Positions 47,943 through 60,113 are shown, counted from the first letter of the stretch. The stretch: 64,000 nt of DNA from Steinernema hermaphroditum (GCA_030435675.1 CM059625.1:7006001-7070000), one strand, 5' to 3'. The notes: generated by a model not told the origin, from the letters alone. Numbers and translations: made by a program.

Positions 47943-49739
47943 AAATCTGTTCGAAGCGGTTCACCTGAAAGTGGGAGAGGAGTCACTTCTGCCGTTTTTT
48001 GCGAACGACAGACAAACGATCAAGACGTTGCTCAAATTAGCGTGAAGCAGTCCTATTGTTTTAAACGACACTGTTCGTCATGAAAAAACCGAAAGCAAAA
48101 ACATGGAAGAGACAAAGAGCCTTTTGAGGGAGGCAACAGAATGGTGATGAGTGCAAATTTCGGCGATGAGTGCCTGGATTGGGCGAAGATGACTCGTCTC
48201 GACGACGATCGTCTCGAGCGATGTGAATAGTTCTGATTCGTGAATAGTCTTTAATCGTGAAGCGCAGGAAGTGAGTGTGAATGGAAACAAAGAGCTGAAG
48301 GAAGAGGCGCGTAAGTTGTGAAGCTATCGTAGTAAGGGTGATGCGTGCCGGCTATGTTGCTACTTGTTAGGGCATTTTGTGCTCGCAAGGGTCACGCCCC
48401 CAGAGGACGTCCACTGAGCGCCGAAAACGTGATCAACTGGCTGTAAAGTTAAGCCGGCAAAGAAGTTAAAAAGGAAATTATTTAGAGACGTTCGATATTA
48501 ATCGAGCGTGGAGAAGAAACATAATTAGCCTCCGGGCTTTGGACATAGCGCATCGGGCGAGAACTGGCGATCGTATTGCCTAAATAGACGCTGAAGCGCG
48601 CGTTCGTCGGATTAATGGGCGGTCGCCTAATCCCATAGATCGCGAAACCACCATTCCTAAGATGCATATTTTATTGTTCAAATGTCAATAAACAGAATAG
48701 GACACCCGAAATGTTTGGCAGTTCCTCCCTGTTAGAATCAAAGGAAATTCTTAGGAGATGTGCGATGCATGTGGGAAAGCTACAATACCATTGATCCACC
48801 CGATGCCTTCATATAGTACATGACGAATGCTCTCTAAATAAATAAGGTGAGAAACGCGTGTCGCTGATTGCAAGTTGAAAGAATAAGGAAAACCACTCGA
48901 ATATTCTCTCTCTTTTTGTTTGTTTACTTGTCTTTAAACATGCTATTAACCACGTTAGTCACCACTCCCCTAAGGTCATCAACATTCCTGTAAGGTTCAT
49001 TAAAGAAAGTGCTTGCATGAAACATGATTTGCTCGGGGATATCGGGGTCCTAAACTAATGAAACAAGGAAGTATTTCCATCGAGTGCACGAACTTCCATC
49101 GCATTCTCATATCATGTCATATGGAAAGAATCTGCTGAAATATTTACATATGCCTTAGCAAAAAGGGGAGGATGAAACAGCGCATATGACGTGGCGCAAA
49201 AAAAATAGTTTCATTGTCGTTACGGTCGAGGTGACAATCAGAACACTACTGGTGAAAGGTAAGTGAAAGGCAAATATAAAGTCCACGTGTCGATCAGGAT
49301 GGTTCTAAAAGTCACTCTACTTTTCTGAATGTCTGAAAATGTATGTACAAAAGATATTATATTTATTACAATATTATTATTGCCTTAAAATCAAACAAAG
49401 AAGCGCAAAGTTGCTGTCTAGTCGCAATCATGCTGCCAAATTTGAGCAGTAGCATTCGTGTCGACAGAAGATCAATCTCGTCGCCGCGTGCGTGCGACAA
49501 TATCCCGCTTTGGACCAAGCCGTGCACTTGTGCCGATCTTCGAGGTTCTTCTCCACTGCACAATCCATCACCGACTTCCCTAAACAAAGCGACCAGACTG
49601 ATGGAGGACACTCCCGACACAGTAGAAAATTTAGACAAATGGAGGTAAAAATCGCGGTAGAACTCGTCTAATTGGGTACTGTATTCAACGCACACCTGTC
49701 GCTTGTGGAGTAGTTGTTGTAACTGATGGATCTGCATCT
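47943..49739. other. Spacer upstream of the PDF-like gene
   Basis: About 1.8 kb with no supportable gene. A CTTTCAG acceptor-like site on the minus strand at about 47966 suggests a 5' UTR intron for the PDF-like gene. The 49366-49739 minus-strand frame is open and continuous with the 3' side of the orphan membrane gene, but lies after its stop codon. Confidence 0.4.
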
Positions 49740-50521
49740 TCACCGCTTGTGGTAGACTCGATTGCTTCGCCAGTGCTTCGCTCGACCTGAATGGATTGTG
49801 TACTGCAATGTGCCGCGCTGAAAAGCTACATTTTCGTCGGCGACCGATGGATTTTTGGACTTTTGGAGAATATTTTTTGCGACATAATGAAATTCGCTTC
49901 CATCAGTTGCACCATCGACAACGTTCACGTAGTCATCTTTGTCGTTGACAGAGCTTTCTTCCTTTGGTGCAAGAGTAGTGGGTTCCATCAATTTGGTCGT
50001 CGCCGTCATGTTTGAAATCTTTTGCAACAACTGAATATTACCTACAAACGACTGTTTACACTCCTTATGGTACAAGTGAAATTCACTCTGCATCCTCAGG
50101 AGTCGTCTCAGGAATCTAACGGCGACGTCAATGTCTTCGGCCGTGATCTCCTCGAGGGAATTCTCATCCTTAATGTCTCTGCCGGTGCTCATAGCAACCG
50201 CGAAGGTGATGTCGGACACGTCGACTCCCGAGGGAAGAGTCAGGTTTGCTCGCGTTGGCCCTAAGCGCGATCATTACCGTAGTTTCATTCTAATCCGCTC
50301 TATAGCGTGTAACTGTGACCACAAAGTGGCGCAACAGACACAGTACAGACGTGTCGATCTGAAATTATCGCACACTCACCTCCAAATGCGAACCTGTAGG
50401 ACACAGTGAAAAAAAGAATGGCCCCAGTAGCGCCGAGATTCAGCAGCAGCATGACGGCCAGCAGCCCGTAACAACGTTGACGTCTCGGTTGGCGATGAGA
50501 AACTCTGCGAAAGTCGTCCAT
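49740..50521 (-). CDS. Orphan single-pass membrane protein (about 220 aa)
   Basis: I do not recognise this protein. Two exons (50380-50521 and 49740-50260) join in phase. The start MDDFRRVSHRQPRRQRCYG is strongly basic and is followed by one hydrophobic helix (LLAVMLLLNLGATGAILFF). By the positive-inside rule this predicts a type II membrane protein with most of the chain outside. The outer part has N-glycosylation sequons (ANLT, SNMT), a helical acidic stretch DSNSLEEITAED-like around an RFLRRLLRMQ amphipathic segment, and a Thr/Ser-rich region. An alternative start 12 bases upstream (MHREMDD) is possible. The C-terminus RVYHKR may change if an unseen intron exists near 49.8 kb, where another frame encodes a Thr-rich stretch. 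Confidence 0.5.
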
Positions 50522-51637
50522 TTCGCGATGCAATTATGAAACTCCCACAGATATCCAACGATCCGTTGTGCACAAAAAGGCGTCGTTCAAGCAGACAACG
50601 TTCAGCAGTTTATGTGGGAATCCTGCAGATTTGGTTGTCAAAGAATTCAACCATACCTTGTATAACGTACATTTTGATAAAAATGTTTTGCGGCACTTAA
50701 AACCGTGAAAAGGCATCACTGAATCGTTGGGTAAATGCGAACCATGATGGAAACGGGAGAATTGAAGCGAAAGTGGTCTCAACATCCCTCTTTGGGCAGA
50801 CCTTATATTGCCATATTTAAGCTCATTTAATTAATTACCTTACTCTTGAATCAATGGAATTCGCCAAGCAAGATATCTCATAATGCACAGCGAAGAACCG
50901 TGAATCACTGTCGCTGCTTCTCGTCCCTCTTCGGCGCAGCGGACAACGTCGAAGTCAAAGATAGCAATAGTGGGTTTTAGTAAGCGAAATGGACATCCAT
51001 CGTGGATTCGACTGGCGGTATAGAATTCGAAGTTGGGGCGGATGGTCATCTTGCGAGGCTCGGGGTTCTGAAGGTCTTCTTGGCGAGATGTGGTTCGGCT
51101 TACGTTTCACGCCATCCACGACGGATTGGAACTGGACTGTGCCATCAACGACCACCCACTCTACTCATTCAGCGAACTTCAGGAGAGCGAGTAGATGATC
51201 CGACCGATCGCCGCCGACCAAAGATGTTTGGGAACCGATTTGTTCCTGGAAGGAAAAACTCTACAACTAATCACTTTTTGAAACCCAATACATTTCTATA
51301 CAAGAAAAATCCATTTCTGCCACGTGATTTGCCCAGAAAACCGAAGGGACTGTTTTACGTTTTTTCTATGCATCTCACCTTCCTCGCAACAAGCGTCCTC
51401 CTCACTTCCCCTCTGTCTTTCCAGATAGCTCATTAGCACTGTTCTTTCGTGCTCCACTCCTCTCCCTTTCCGTGTTCCGCGTCCAGCAAAGGCCAAACTG
51501 GTGTCGCTTACCGCTTCGCACCTCACTCATCCTTACGGTGGATCTCCGCCCAATTAGGGTCGTTATAAAGTTTTCTTCTACTTTCAATTATTAGTCCGGT
51601 CGGTACATTCTACGTAGTATTGTAGTATTGCAGAGAG
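50522..51637. other. Spacer with short frames on both strands
   Basis: About 1.1 kb. Open frames at 51002-51436 (+) and 50840-51049 (-) overlap each other and show no domain, helix or splice logic, so neither was accepted. Confidence 0.4.
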
Positions 51638-51928
51638 ATGGACGATAACTTCATTCTTCCTCTAGGGTTGTCAGCAACTAGAGCCTACAAAGAATCAGAC
51701 GTGCTTAGCCCTTTACGAACTGGCCTCTTCGTTTTTAAAGTGGCTGAGCTGTGTTTTGGTATTATTTGTGGTGTAGTGTTTTGTTACTTTCTGCAACAGA
51801 GCACACACTTTCCAATGTTACGTGAGGTATCTATGTGTCAACGTTATCGTCGCTCATATGTTGATCGCCTTCTCGTGGTAGGTTCTTTCCCTCAGCAAGA
51901 GATGATGCGTACTTTCCGTCAAATCTAG
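51638..51928 (+). CDS. Possible membrane protein ORF with one helix (may be a first exon)
   Basis: An ATG at 51638 opens 96 codons: a polar start MDDNFILPLGLSATRAYKES, then RTGLFVFKVAELCFGIICGV with VFCYFLQQ, a good transmembrane helix. The remainder is basic. The helix start (LRTGLFVFKVAEL) recalls the first helix of MARVEL-domain proteins. No further helices were found downstream, however, so either this is one exon of a larger gene or a one-helix protein. A second open frame at 52302-52502 (+), preceded by an acceptor-like TATAG near 52289, could be a later exon, but I could not join them. Confidence 0.3.
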   Translation: MDDNFILPLGLSATRAYKESDVLSPLRTGLFVFKVAELCFGIICGVVFCYFLQQSTHFPMLREVSMCQRYRRSYVDRLLVVGSFPQQEMMRTFRQI

Positions 51929-52080
51929 AGAGAACCTTGTAGGCTTTTCATAACCTCGCATCGCTTGTACCACTGGATCCCGAACGTAAACATCATATAC
52001 AACTCTCACGTCTTCCACGATATAGGACTCAGTCAACGAACCGGTCAGTTACGGGCGATATCACTCATTCGAGACAGTCT

Positions 52081-52134
52081 GGCATCCCGGTGTCTAGACA
52101 AAGAAGGCCTTCTCTGCCCAGACACCGGGATGCC
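52081..52134. repeat. Perfect 15-bp GC-rich inverted repeat with 24-nt loop
   Basis: GGCATCCCGGTGTCT at 52081-52095 is followed after 24 bases by its exact reverse complement at 52120-52134. Just outside the stem, GACAGTCT occurs on both sides (at 52073-52080 and again near 52145), but this sequence is not complementary to itself in inverted orientation. The structure could be a stem-loop RNA or cruciform. Confidence 0.9.
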
Positions 52135-52640
52135 CTTGCGGCCAGACAGTCTCTTGCAGCAATGTATCTAACGATGTATCTCTATTCTGAGGCAAACATT
52201 TTCAATAATGATTGTTTATTTATATTGTAAATCACCTACAGTGAGCTCTTTGTTTAGACGATACAACAGACGCTAATTTAGATATTTCGTATAGTAACTC
52301 TGTGGTCCAACAGTGTCTTAGGCTGCGGGAAGTGCCGCCGCAGAATGCCTATGTGAACCGTCGGCACAACTTGGGTCTCTGCTATGATTTCAATGCTAAC
52401 AACCGCTTCTTTTCTGAAAAGGGCAATGACAGAGTTCCTAAAATGCAGTTGTACACAGCCATACGACACACAGGTCACACCGAAAGAGTCGTCGAACTTT
52501 AGTTACAAATACACACGCAGATGATTCAGTGGGATTTAGAACGGTCGGCGCATTTACCGATGAAAATCTATCCAGAAAGCAACCACTCGAAGTACTGATC
52601 TTCATCGTCTTTTCGGCGTTCCTTTCGGAGATCAGATCAG

Positions 52641-52646
52641 TTTATT
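52641..52646 (-). terminator. Polyadenylation signal AATAAA of the homeobox gene
   Basis: TTTATT on the plus strand reads AATAAA on the minus strand, 50 bp beyond the stop of the homeobox gene. Confidence 0.6.
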
Positions 52647-52695
52647 AAAGACCACATTATCTACTTGACGAATTTCACGAATTCCATATTCGTCG

Positions 52696-53686
52696 TTATT
52701 GTTCCGTCAGCGTTTTTATGGAACAGAATGGAGAGATATGGACGGCTGAGGTAGTGGGTGATGAGAGTTTCAGGTTTGTCACGGTCGAGGCAACGGCAGC
52801 ATTGCCGGCAGTGGATCTACACGCCTTTCTCCACTTTGCACGTCGATTTTGGAACCAAACCTTAAAGAATTGAGTCGATTCCCCGAAAGCTAGATACTAC
52901 CTGAATACGGGCTTCTGTTAAATGAATCTTCAGTGCCAGCTCTTCTCTTGTGTAGACGTCTGGGTAATGCGATCTTTGAAAGGCCAATTCCAACTGTTCC
53001 AGCTAAAAGGTGCATTTTCGTTCAATGGAAAAAAACTGTTCTTTGCAAGCGTTTGGACACGCTTTCGAACGTTTTCCTCTGTCCGCTATGAGCGCACGAT
53101 GGAGATTTTCTCAATATAATCTGGTTGCATCTTCAGTACACAAATCTAATTTCGCTTAGTTTAGAAAGAGGCGATTGTGTTGCGATCGAATTAGCTTTCT
53201 GCGATGAGAGAAAATAAACTCTCCGATTAGCGAAATTATTGCGAGCGACGAAAGTGAGACATACATAAACGAATTTCCGCCAATATGTACCTGGTGGTTT
53301 GTGAAAGTCGTTCGATTCCTTCGCTGCTTCCGGCGACAATCATCTGATAAATTCATCGGATTTGTGTACATGAGCGCATTTGGAGGATAGCAGAAAGCAG
53401 GGAGTGTCGTGTTGTCTAACACTACAAAGGAAGAACAGAAATGGTGACGTGATCGGCGATTACGGTGGTTCGAGTAGGTGCAGGAGCCACTGCGCGAGAG
53501 CATCTCGGAGAAGAGCGGAATCTGTAGTTTGGAATCGGGTTTTGCGCTGTCTGTCGGCGAAGTCGATTCGAGGAAGGCGGAAGTGGTGGTCGATTGGCCC
53601 ACGGGACTCAGCAGCGAAGACCAGTCTGCGGAGGTGGGAGGGCCGGGAACCGCCTGGGGAACTGGTGGCGCGTATCCCGTGAACAT
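52696..53686 (-). CDS. DRGX: Paired-class homeodomain transcription factor, DRGX-like
   Basis: Four exons in phase (53464-53686, 53291-53421, 52901-53002, 52696-52860) encode 206 residues with a full 60-residue homeodomain near positions 119-178. It begins [12 protein letters not shown] and ends [12 protein letters not shown]. Residue 50 is Gln and W48, F49, N51 are present, as expected of a Q50 Prd-like factor. Introns fall after homeodomain residues 12 and 46. The 46/47 intron is classical for the paired class. [12 protein letters not shown] and [15 protein letters not shown]...LTEARIQ resemble DRGX (dorsal root ganglia homeobox) most closely among factors I can recall. Phox2, Alx and Prrx relatives cannot be excluded. 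There is no paired domain. After the homeodomain only about 43 residues remain, with no OAR motif. The nuclear regulator role is inferred from the domain. Confidence 0.92.
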
Positions 53687-54548
53687 CACCGGAACGGGTT
53701 CAAACGAGATTCTGAAACCACTGCATCACTGTTGCGGCATCCAAGTCGGCGACTCTCGGAGAGCATTCTTGACTCCACCCTCCCATCCTCTTCACGGTTC
53801 GACTATTCAAATTAGTTGATTGAATTGCGTCGTGGATAAACTACAGTAATTAGATCAATAATCGAATCAAATGATGCCGTCGACGGCGCTTGTTTATTCA
53901 AAGCTAGCAGATATGAGAAGAAAACAAGAGTAATACAATTAGGCAATCGACGAGCAGACTACCGAGATCGCACGATAATTCCATCGGCACCTTATTTACA
54001 TAACTCGATGCGCTGAAAAGCACCTCGCGCACATCCGGTGCCACCGCACTTGGCTTCCCACAAACCTGGCCGCTCCTTTACAAGCGGATATTCACACGGT
54101 TCTCCGCTGCTAAGGCAAGTGGAGGAGACGAAAATAGAGTTGCAGCCACCTTGATGCCTAAGGGAGTTTGGCCACGGGCTTTATGACGCATTTCGATTAA
54201 TAATCCATTCGCGCAGAAAATAAGTGCTTATTAAGGTAATTGATCGAAAGCGCGCCGAATTTTCGATGCGATTGCGTGATTTGAATAATCACGTTGTGTC
54301 TTCACTACACAGTGTTGCCACTTGCCGAGTCATCCTCTTATACTAAGAGCTCCATTGACCGAAATTAAACGCAGATTTAAACCAAAATAGCATTAAAAAT
54401 TAAGAGCTTACAGTATGTTTTATCCAGTCTTCTACAGCACCGGCGTTACCAAAGATATGTGCAAGTGAGGAGATATAAAACATTGGCGACTAATTGGATT
54501 ATGAACAACAACTACACCCGATGTACAATTCTACCCGTTGCGAAATAA
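53687..54548. other. Spacer between the homeobox and TBC1D2 genes
   Basis: About 860 bp on the shared minus-strand side, holding the homeobox promoter and the TBC1D2 3' UTR. A minus-strand AATAAA at 53893-53898 is the best, though distant, polyadenylation candidate for TBC1D2. Nothing else was seen. Confidence 0.45.
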
Positions 54549-57500
54549 TTAAGCTCTGTGCGAGGCCATTATTTCCTTCAAATAACTCTGTCTTTTGGAC
54601 TCAATCGTTTTCAGTGGGAAAGGATTGAGCCAAGTGAACGCCACCTAAAGCAACACTTTCAAAAAGCCGTGGGGTACGATCACTTGTCTTACGTTGGACA
54701 GCTCGTTGTAATCTTGTATCACACCTCCTAGATTGCTAAGCACTCCATGAATCGATCCAGACGACGGGCATTGAAGGAGACGAGGCTCGCACAACTTAAG
54801 GATGGCGAGAGCAAAGCGGAATATTACCTGAAGTAAGCCAATTGAACGGAAAGATTACAGTATCCTCACCTTGTTGCCTTCGTAGAGGAAAATGTCGAAT
54901 ATCGGAATATAGAGTTTGTGTGGCAATACGTCAACGAAACATGTCAGAAACCAACTAAGAGTGAATGGAGTCAAGTCGACTTCAAGTTTACGTAGATGTG
55001 CATCCAACTTAGGCAGTTTTTCGCGTGTAATGTCCAACAGAACCTGCAAGAATTGTCATTGAATTGTCAGAATTGAGTGGCTGGCATACTTTCTGATCTG
55101 CTACCGCACAGGCAAGGTCTGACGTGTAGTAGTCTTGAGGTTGTAAGTGTTCAACAAAAGCGACCATGAACCAGAAAGCATCGGTCTCATTGAGGAAGAG
55201 CAGTGCGATTGCGGCGATTCTGTTCAACCCCTGCAATGTGCTCTCAAAGTGTGCGAAACATAAGTGAATCCCACCTGACAGTAACCTATCGATTTGTTGT
55301 GGAATCGAAATGCATATAGTACTCTTTTCAACTCCGGTATTTTCTCGGACAGTGGGTCATCGAAATACTTATTTGTCGGCAGCGTTCTCGAAACGTCAAG
55401 ATCGATCTGAACGGCAAAGAGTGAATTGGTAACATTATGAAAGTACCTGTTTAATGCATGAGTCATCAGGATCACAGGTGTTTGCCTTCTTCACGAGACA
55501 GTCATAGTACCCATATCCCGCATCGTCTTGTTTAACTTGAGTCCACAGTTGCAGAAGGCTACAAATGCACTGCACATTCAGTATTCCTCCACAGAAGGTA
55601 CCTTTTCCATATCCTACTTCGGTACGTAGTGGGAATGCCTGTGCGGACAAGAGCCTTAAGTTCGAGCGACTGAATAAGCGGCTTGCTAGCTTGATTGACC
55701 AAGAAACTATCCCATTTGACAAGCCAGTTCTGGTACTTTTCGCTGCGCTCCTGAAGCAAGAGCATCCAGTGAAATTAGGCACCACATGACGGATATACAC
55801 TGTCGATTTGGGTCATTATGGTCTCCGACTTTTTGTTTAAATCGACGGCTCGATCCACCATATTCTCAGCACTTTTGCCACTGTCTTCGATGTCGTTCGT
55901 CGAGATGTTGAGGCCAGTGGCTGGAAGATAGAATCCGAGAGCATCGATCGTATCTCCCTCCGCTGAAGTCCGATCGAGGATGGAACTATTTCCCAACTCG
56001 GAGTCGCCTTCGCGGTGCGGAAGATTTCCAACGTTGTTCACTTCGGCAAACAGGTCATGCATGACGCCTTCGACGTTTACTAAAAAAAGAAATCTGTTCA
56101 GCAAATACACATCATGATGTGCTTACTTGCTGATAATTTTTTCGCCGATTTGATGTGATTCAATAGCATTAAATATTTGCTTTTCAGCCTATAAAATCGC
56201 GCTTCAAGCTCGAAGTTCTGCTTTTTCCTTCTGGATTCTCGATCCTCCAAGCCTTGACCGATCTTTTGTAACTCTAATCTTGTGGTACAGACGCACAACA
56301 CATAAAGTTAACGCTACCTAAGATCTCGTCGTTGAGAAACTGGTTTTGCGACTTATATCCCTCTACAAGATCACGTAGCTCGTTCAAGTCGGCTACCGAA
56401 TCCTCTTGAGCTTGTTGAACGCTGTTTTCGTCGCCTTCAACAAGCAGCGCTTCGGCAACATCTAAACAACGAGCGAATACTTAAGGAAACACTATGGATA
56501 TTGTGAACCATCATAGTTGACCTCCGGTGGAGGCGCATCTCGGATGTCCTCGTCTGCCATGCGGAGAATCACTTCCTCCTTGGTCCTCAGCGCATCTCGG
56601 TATGCTTCGATGGATGCATATAGTTCACCATTTCTATCGGCCAACTCCCTACAGTTACACGATGCTTGCAATTAACCACAACTATTGAAATACTTGTTCG
56701 CTTTTCGTAGAGTTTGGATCTCTCGGTTCTGTTCAGTGGCATTGAGCTGAAGAGCAGTTAGGTTCTCTTCGTAATTCAAGACGAACTGCACGTGCTCGCT
56801 TGTAATGGCGGTGTTCTCAAGTTGTTTCTCACTAGAGGTTCAGTTAGAAGCAGTTTCATCGACGCTTAAGCCTACAGTGCCAAACGTTGATTCGTCGAAA
56901 CCATTAGACTTGCTCGAAGAGTGTTAGCCAGTTCCTGATGTGCCGACACGGCGTCCGTCAGTTCGTAGCACCTCTCTTTCAACTTGTCAACAAAGTCAAT
57001 CAACTAAAAAGTCAAATAATAGGCGATGAACCGCACGAGCGTGTCTTACACTCTTGCAATTTTCACACGTTTTTCCTCCAGAGCCTATAGAGAATGTTGG
57101 GAATCTAGAGTGGCGACAGCATTATGTAACTGAAGAGAACTGAACGCACCTGAACGATGTGCGTGCTTTGTTTAAAGCCTTCTTCGCAGGTTCACCGAAA
57201 TCTTTGTTTTGTGTTACTTTTGCAATGAGATCTTCAGCAGCTCGAAGGATGTCTTGGCTTGGAGGGGCGGGCGAAGGGATCTCCAAGCTGTGCGGGTTCA
57301 GCTCGCCGTTCGCATCGAGGTAAAACGTGGACATTGTCTAAAGGAGTCGTTGAAAGAAATGACATCTTTGCTGTACCGCTTCCACTATCTCTTCCTCAAG
57401 ATTTTTCTCATCAGAAGGACCCGGCACTATAACTTCTTCGGCCATTTCTGTTCCGAAATGCTCTCGAGGTGGCTGCGCCAAAGGGTTTACCAGGGTGGAG

Positions 57501-58041
57501 TACGACTCTTGAGATATAATTTCCTATAGCAGTTGAATACATCTGTCAATGGCTGGCGTATATACCACTTTAGCGATATTCTCCACATTTTCACGTTCAT
57601 AGAGCCTACGCCTGTTGTTCTGCAGATTTCGCAGCCATAGATCTCTCGACTTGCTGTCAGCTGTTTCCAGTAAGTGATTTTCATTGTTCACGCTGAAAAT
57701 TTCAACAATACTCACTGTGATCCTTGGCGTAGAAACGTACTGAATTTCGAAGCGATTTTTCTCTCGCGGATCGAACGTGAAAGCGGATCCAGAAAGCGCG
57801 ATTTTCCCAATGCAATTTAGATCGGTTTTATTCTTGTACCAATATAGGTACGGCGTTTCGTCTGATAAGGCGAACCAATATTTCCGTCGAGTTGGTCCAC
57901 CTATGGGGCGTTGTTCGATCTTAACACGAAGCACATTCGATACCGAAGCAGGCACTATCATACCCGATACATGTATCCGGAAAGTCGGACAGACTTGGCA
58001 GTGCCTCCTGTTGACGGTGTCCCGCCTTCAGCGGTCGACAT
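54549..58041 (-). CDS. TBC1D2: TBC1D2/Armus-type RabGAP with PH domain, coiled coil and TBC domain
   Basis: This family inactivates Rab7 by stimulating GTP hydrolysis at late endosomes and cell junctions. The start is the ATG at 58039-58041 (MSTAEGGTPSTGGTAK). A short intron follows SGYMYR, then a PH domain runs through RRKYWFAL...YLYWYK and ends RDLWLRNLQNN. The middle exons (about 56.0-57.3 kb) encode a long coiled coil. The TBC domain near 55.1-55.75 kb has the arginine-finger motif IDLDVSRTLPTN and, across an intron, the glutamine-finger motif GYCQ-GLN. Both catalytic residues are therefore present. The last exon (54549-54644) reads VAFTWLNPFPLKTIESKR, matching the conserved NPF end of TBC1D2. 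Exons are many and introns are about 45-60 bp. A 5' UTR intron acceptor (TTTCAG) sits just upstream of the ATG. Not every exon edge was fixed. Confidence 0.93.
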
Positions 58042-59546
58042 ATCACCGGTCTCCTGAAATAAATATTTATTTCTCAGCTGATCGAAACGTGTGCACGTCA
58101 ACGCACGTCAGTCAGTGCGATACGTCAATGCGGTTGCATCGGGTTCTCTATTCTCGCATCGTCACGTAAAAACACATTGGACCCGGGATGACCGCGAACC
58201 TGGGGGCATGGGGAAGCAGTTGTATCAGCAATGCGGGTGGCGTTCGATAGCCTGGATGAGCTGTTTTCGTAATAGAGTTGTTCTTTTGTGTTTTGTAAAG
58301 ACCTTCGATTGTCAGCAGTGGAAACTGTTTCGATGTGAAGTTCCGCGCGGCGGGACCATCGTGGCTTGTTTTATCACCCGCTGGAAGAAGTGTAACCACC
58401 GAACTACCCGCCCTCCATCATTCCCACAAACAAAGCGTTTGCTACTTGTGCGGATTTTAAAGCAACTGACTGCTTTAGCCGTTAATTTGAGACTGGCAAC
58501 AGCTTCTTTGTGGACTGGGCCACATAGTCGATCCGGGTCGATCAAATCTTATGCGTATAAGTGGCCAAAAAAAGCGAATGGGGTAACAAAACACTTGGCT
58601 AGGATCACTAACTATAGCCGGATTACGGTATCGGTTTTATCGCCATGAGTGATTCTGAACATCGCGCTGTTTTTGGCCATTTATGCGGTTGGCAGAACTA
58701 TTTGCAGACACGCCAGACAATAGATTCAGCAACGTATTCACCGACGATCACATAAGATAAGATTTTTCTGTAAACTCTTTATGCGCTAGGTGTAGTTAAG
58801 GGGCATCGGTTCTTCCTCCGCTATGGCGTAATTCGGCTAAGCACACTGCGATCTAATCTGCCCGATTCATATATTCCATTTCGCACTACTTACACGTTTC
58901 CTTCAAAAGTTCCACAGTGTACAGTTGACTAGAACTATTTTCTCGTAATTAGAGTAATTAGTGCAACGCAAAGGGTGAAACAGCGGTTGCTCCTGTGCTT
59001 TCATAAGCACCACAAAGCCGGTAGAGGTGGAGTACGTTCACCCAACAATTCGAATCAGATAAATAGCTGTACAACTGCGCGCACTCACCCTGCCCATAAG
59101 CAAGCCCAGTGCGATGCATCACGGTTATGATGCGTCATGCCTATAACAACACTTCGTGGACCGGGACCATTTTGTACTTCATATGTCGATGATATTAACG
59201 AAATGACGTAGAAACCTCGCAAACTCTCACACATTGTTCGACTTTGGCGCTTTCCAGTCGTTGGATGTAAAGCAAGTTCCTAAAGTATCGGTGACTGATA
59301 CAAAGCATGTACGAAAACACACGTTTTTGCTTTAAGTTAGGAAGATCTGTACACCGGGCAGTTCAAACGCATCCCTTCCAAGACGCCGTCATTGTGCACC
59401 CCTGCACAATTGTGCACACCTGGCACAACACGTATACCACACGACCTCACAAAACCTTTACCACAGGTACAAAACATCTTACATTAAATAATAAGACAGG
59501 ACAAATACATTTTTTCACCACAAAATCATTACAGAGCCACACCTCT
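58042..59546. other. Spacer between TBC1D2 and SOD
   Basis: About 1.5 kb containing the TBC1D2 promoter and SOD 3' UTR. A 185-codon plus-strand frame at 58091-58648 has no domain or splice support. I specifically looked here on the minus strand for the missing FCHO mu-homology exons and saw none. Confidence 0.4.
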
Positions 59547-60113
59547 CTAAAGGGAAGCCGCAAGAGCGATGACACCGCAGGCGACACGAGCTCCGGCATT
59601 TCCAGTCTTCAGACTTTCTTCCTTCTTGTCTCCTTCTCCGCGGCCTAAACAAAGGAGTTAGATCAGAGTTACAACGCACATCATACCCAAATCATCCTGG
59701 CCAGCATGAACAACAAGAGAACGGCCAACGACCGAGTTAACTCCGTGAATTTGTACAAGATTGTCAACCAGCTCAAAGTTTGCGATTCCATCAGCGTTGG
59801 CCTCCACATTTCCGAGATCACCGACATGACGGTTATCGTCCTTCGGACCGGCATGAGTCTTTCCGAAGGGGTTGAAGTGCGGTCCAGCAGAAATGCATCC
59901 ATTAGTGGAATCGCCATATTGATGGACATGGAAACCGTGGAGACCGGGGGTCAAGCCCTTGATTTCTCCCTTGATGGTGGTGGGCTGCCCTTCCTTCTCC
60001 TGCAATATACCTTCTCGCTACATTTGCAAAATTTCAGCTATTACCTGAGTGAAATACACAGTTCCAGTTACACCAACGTCACCACGGAGAACAGCGACAG
60101 CGCGGTTGCTCAT
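59547..60113 (-). CDS. sod-1: Cu/Zn superoxide dismutase, cytosolic type
   Basis: The enzyme converts superoxide to oxygen and hydrogen peroxide. Three exons (60045-60113, 59687-59999, 59547-59644) join in phase into 159 residues starting [17 protein letters not shown]. There is no signal peptide, so it should be cytosolic. All metal ligands are present: the copper histidines in [18 protein letters not shown] and [10 protein letters not shown], the bridging/zinc histidines in GPHFNP and KTHAGP, and the zinc aspartate in VGDLGN. The active-site arginine is in [10 protein letters not shown] and the disulfide cysteines are in NGCISAG and VACGV. A short lysine/glutamate insertion ([14 protein letters not shown]) lies where most orthologues have DDLGKGG..ESLKTGN. 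It sits on the same strand just downstream of the FCHO-like gene. Confidence 0.97.

Noticed and set aside
51002..51436. 144-codon plus-strand frame, and the overlapping minus-strand frame 50840-51049
   Set aside because: Mutually overlapping frames without homology, helix or splice evidence. I could not choose either.
58091..58648. 185-codon plus-strand frame upstream of TBC1D2
   Set aside because: Long but without any domain, and its composition resembles noncoding DNA. It overlaps the expected TBC1D2 promoter.
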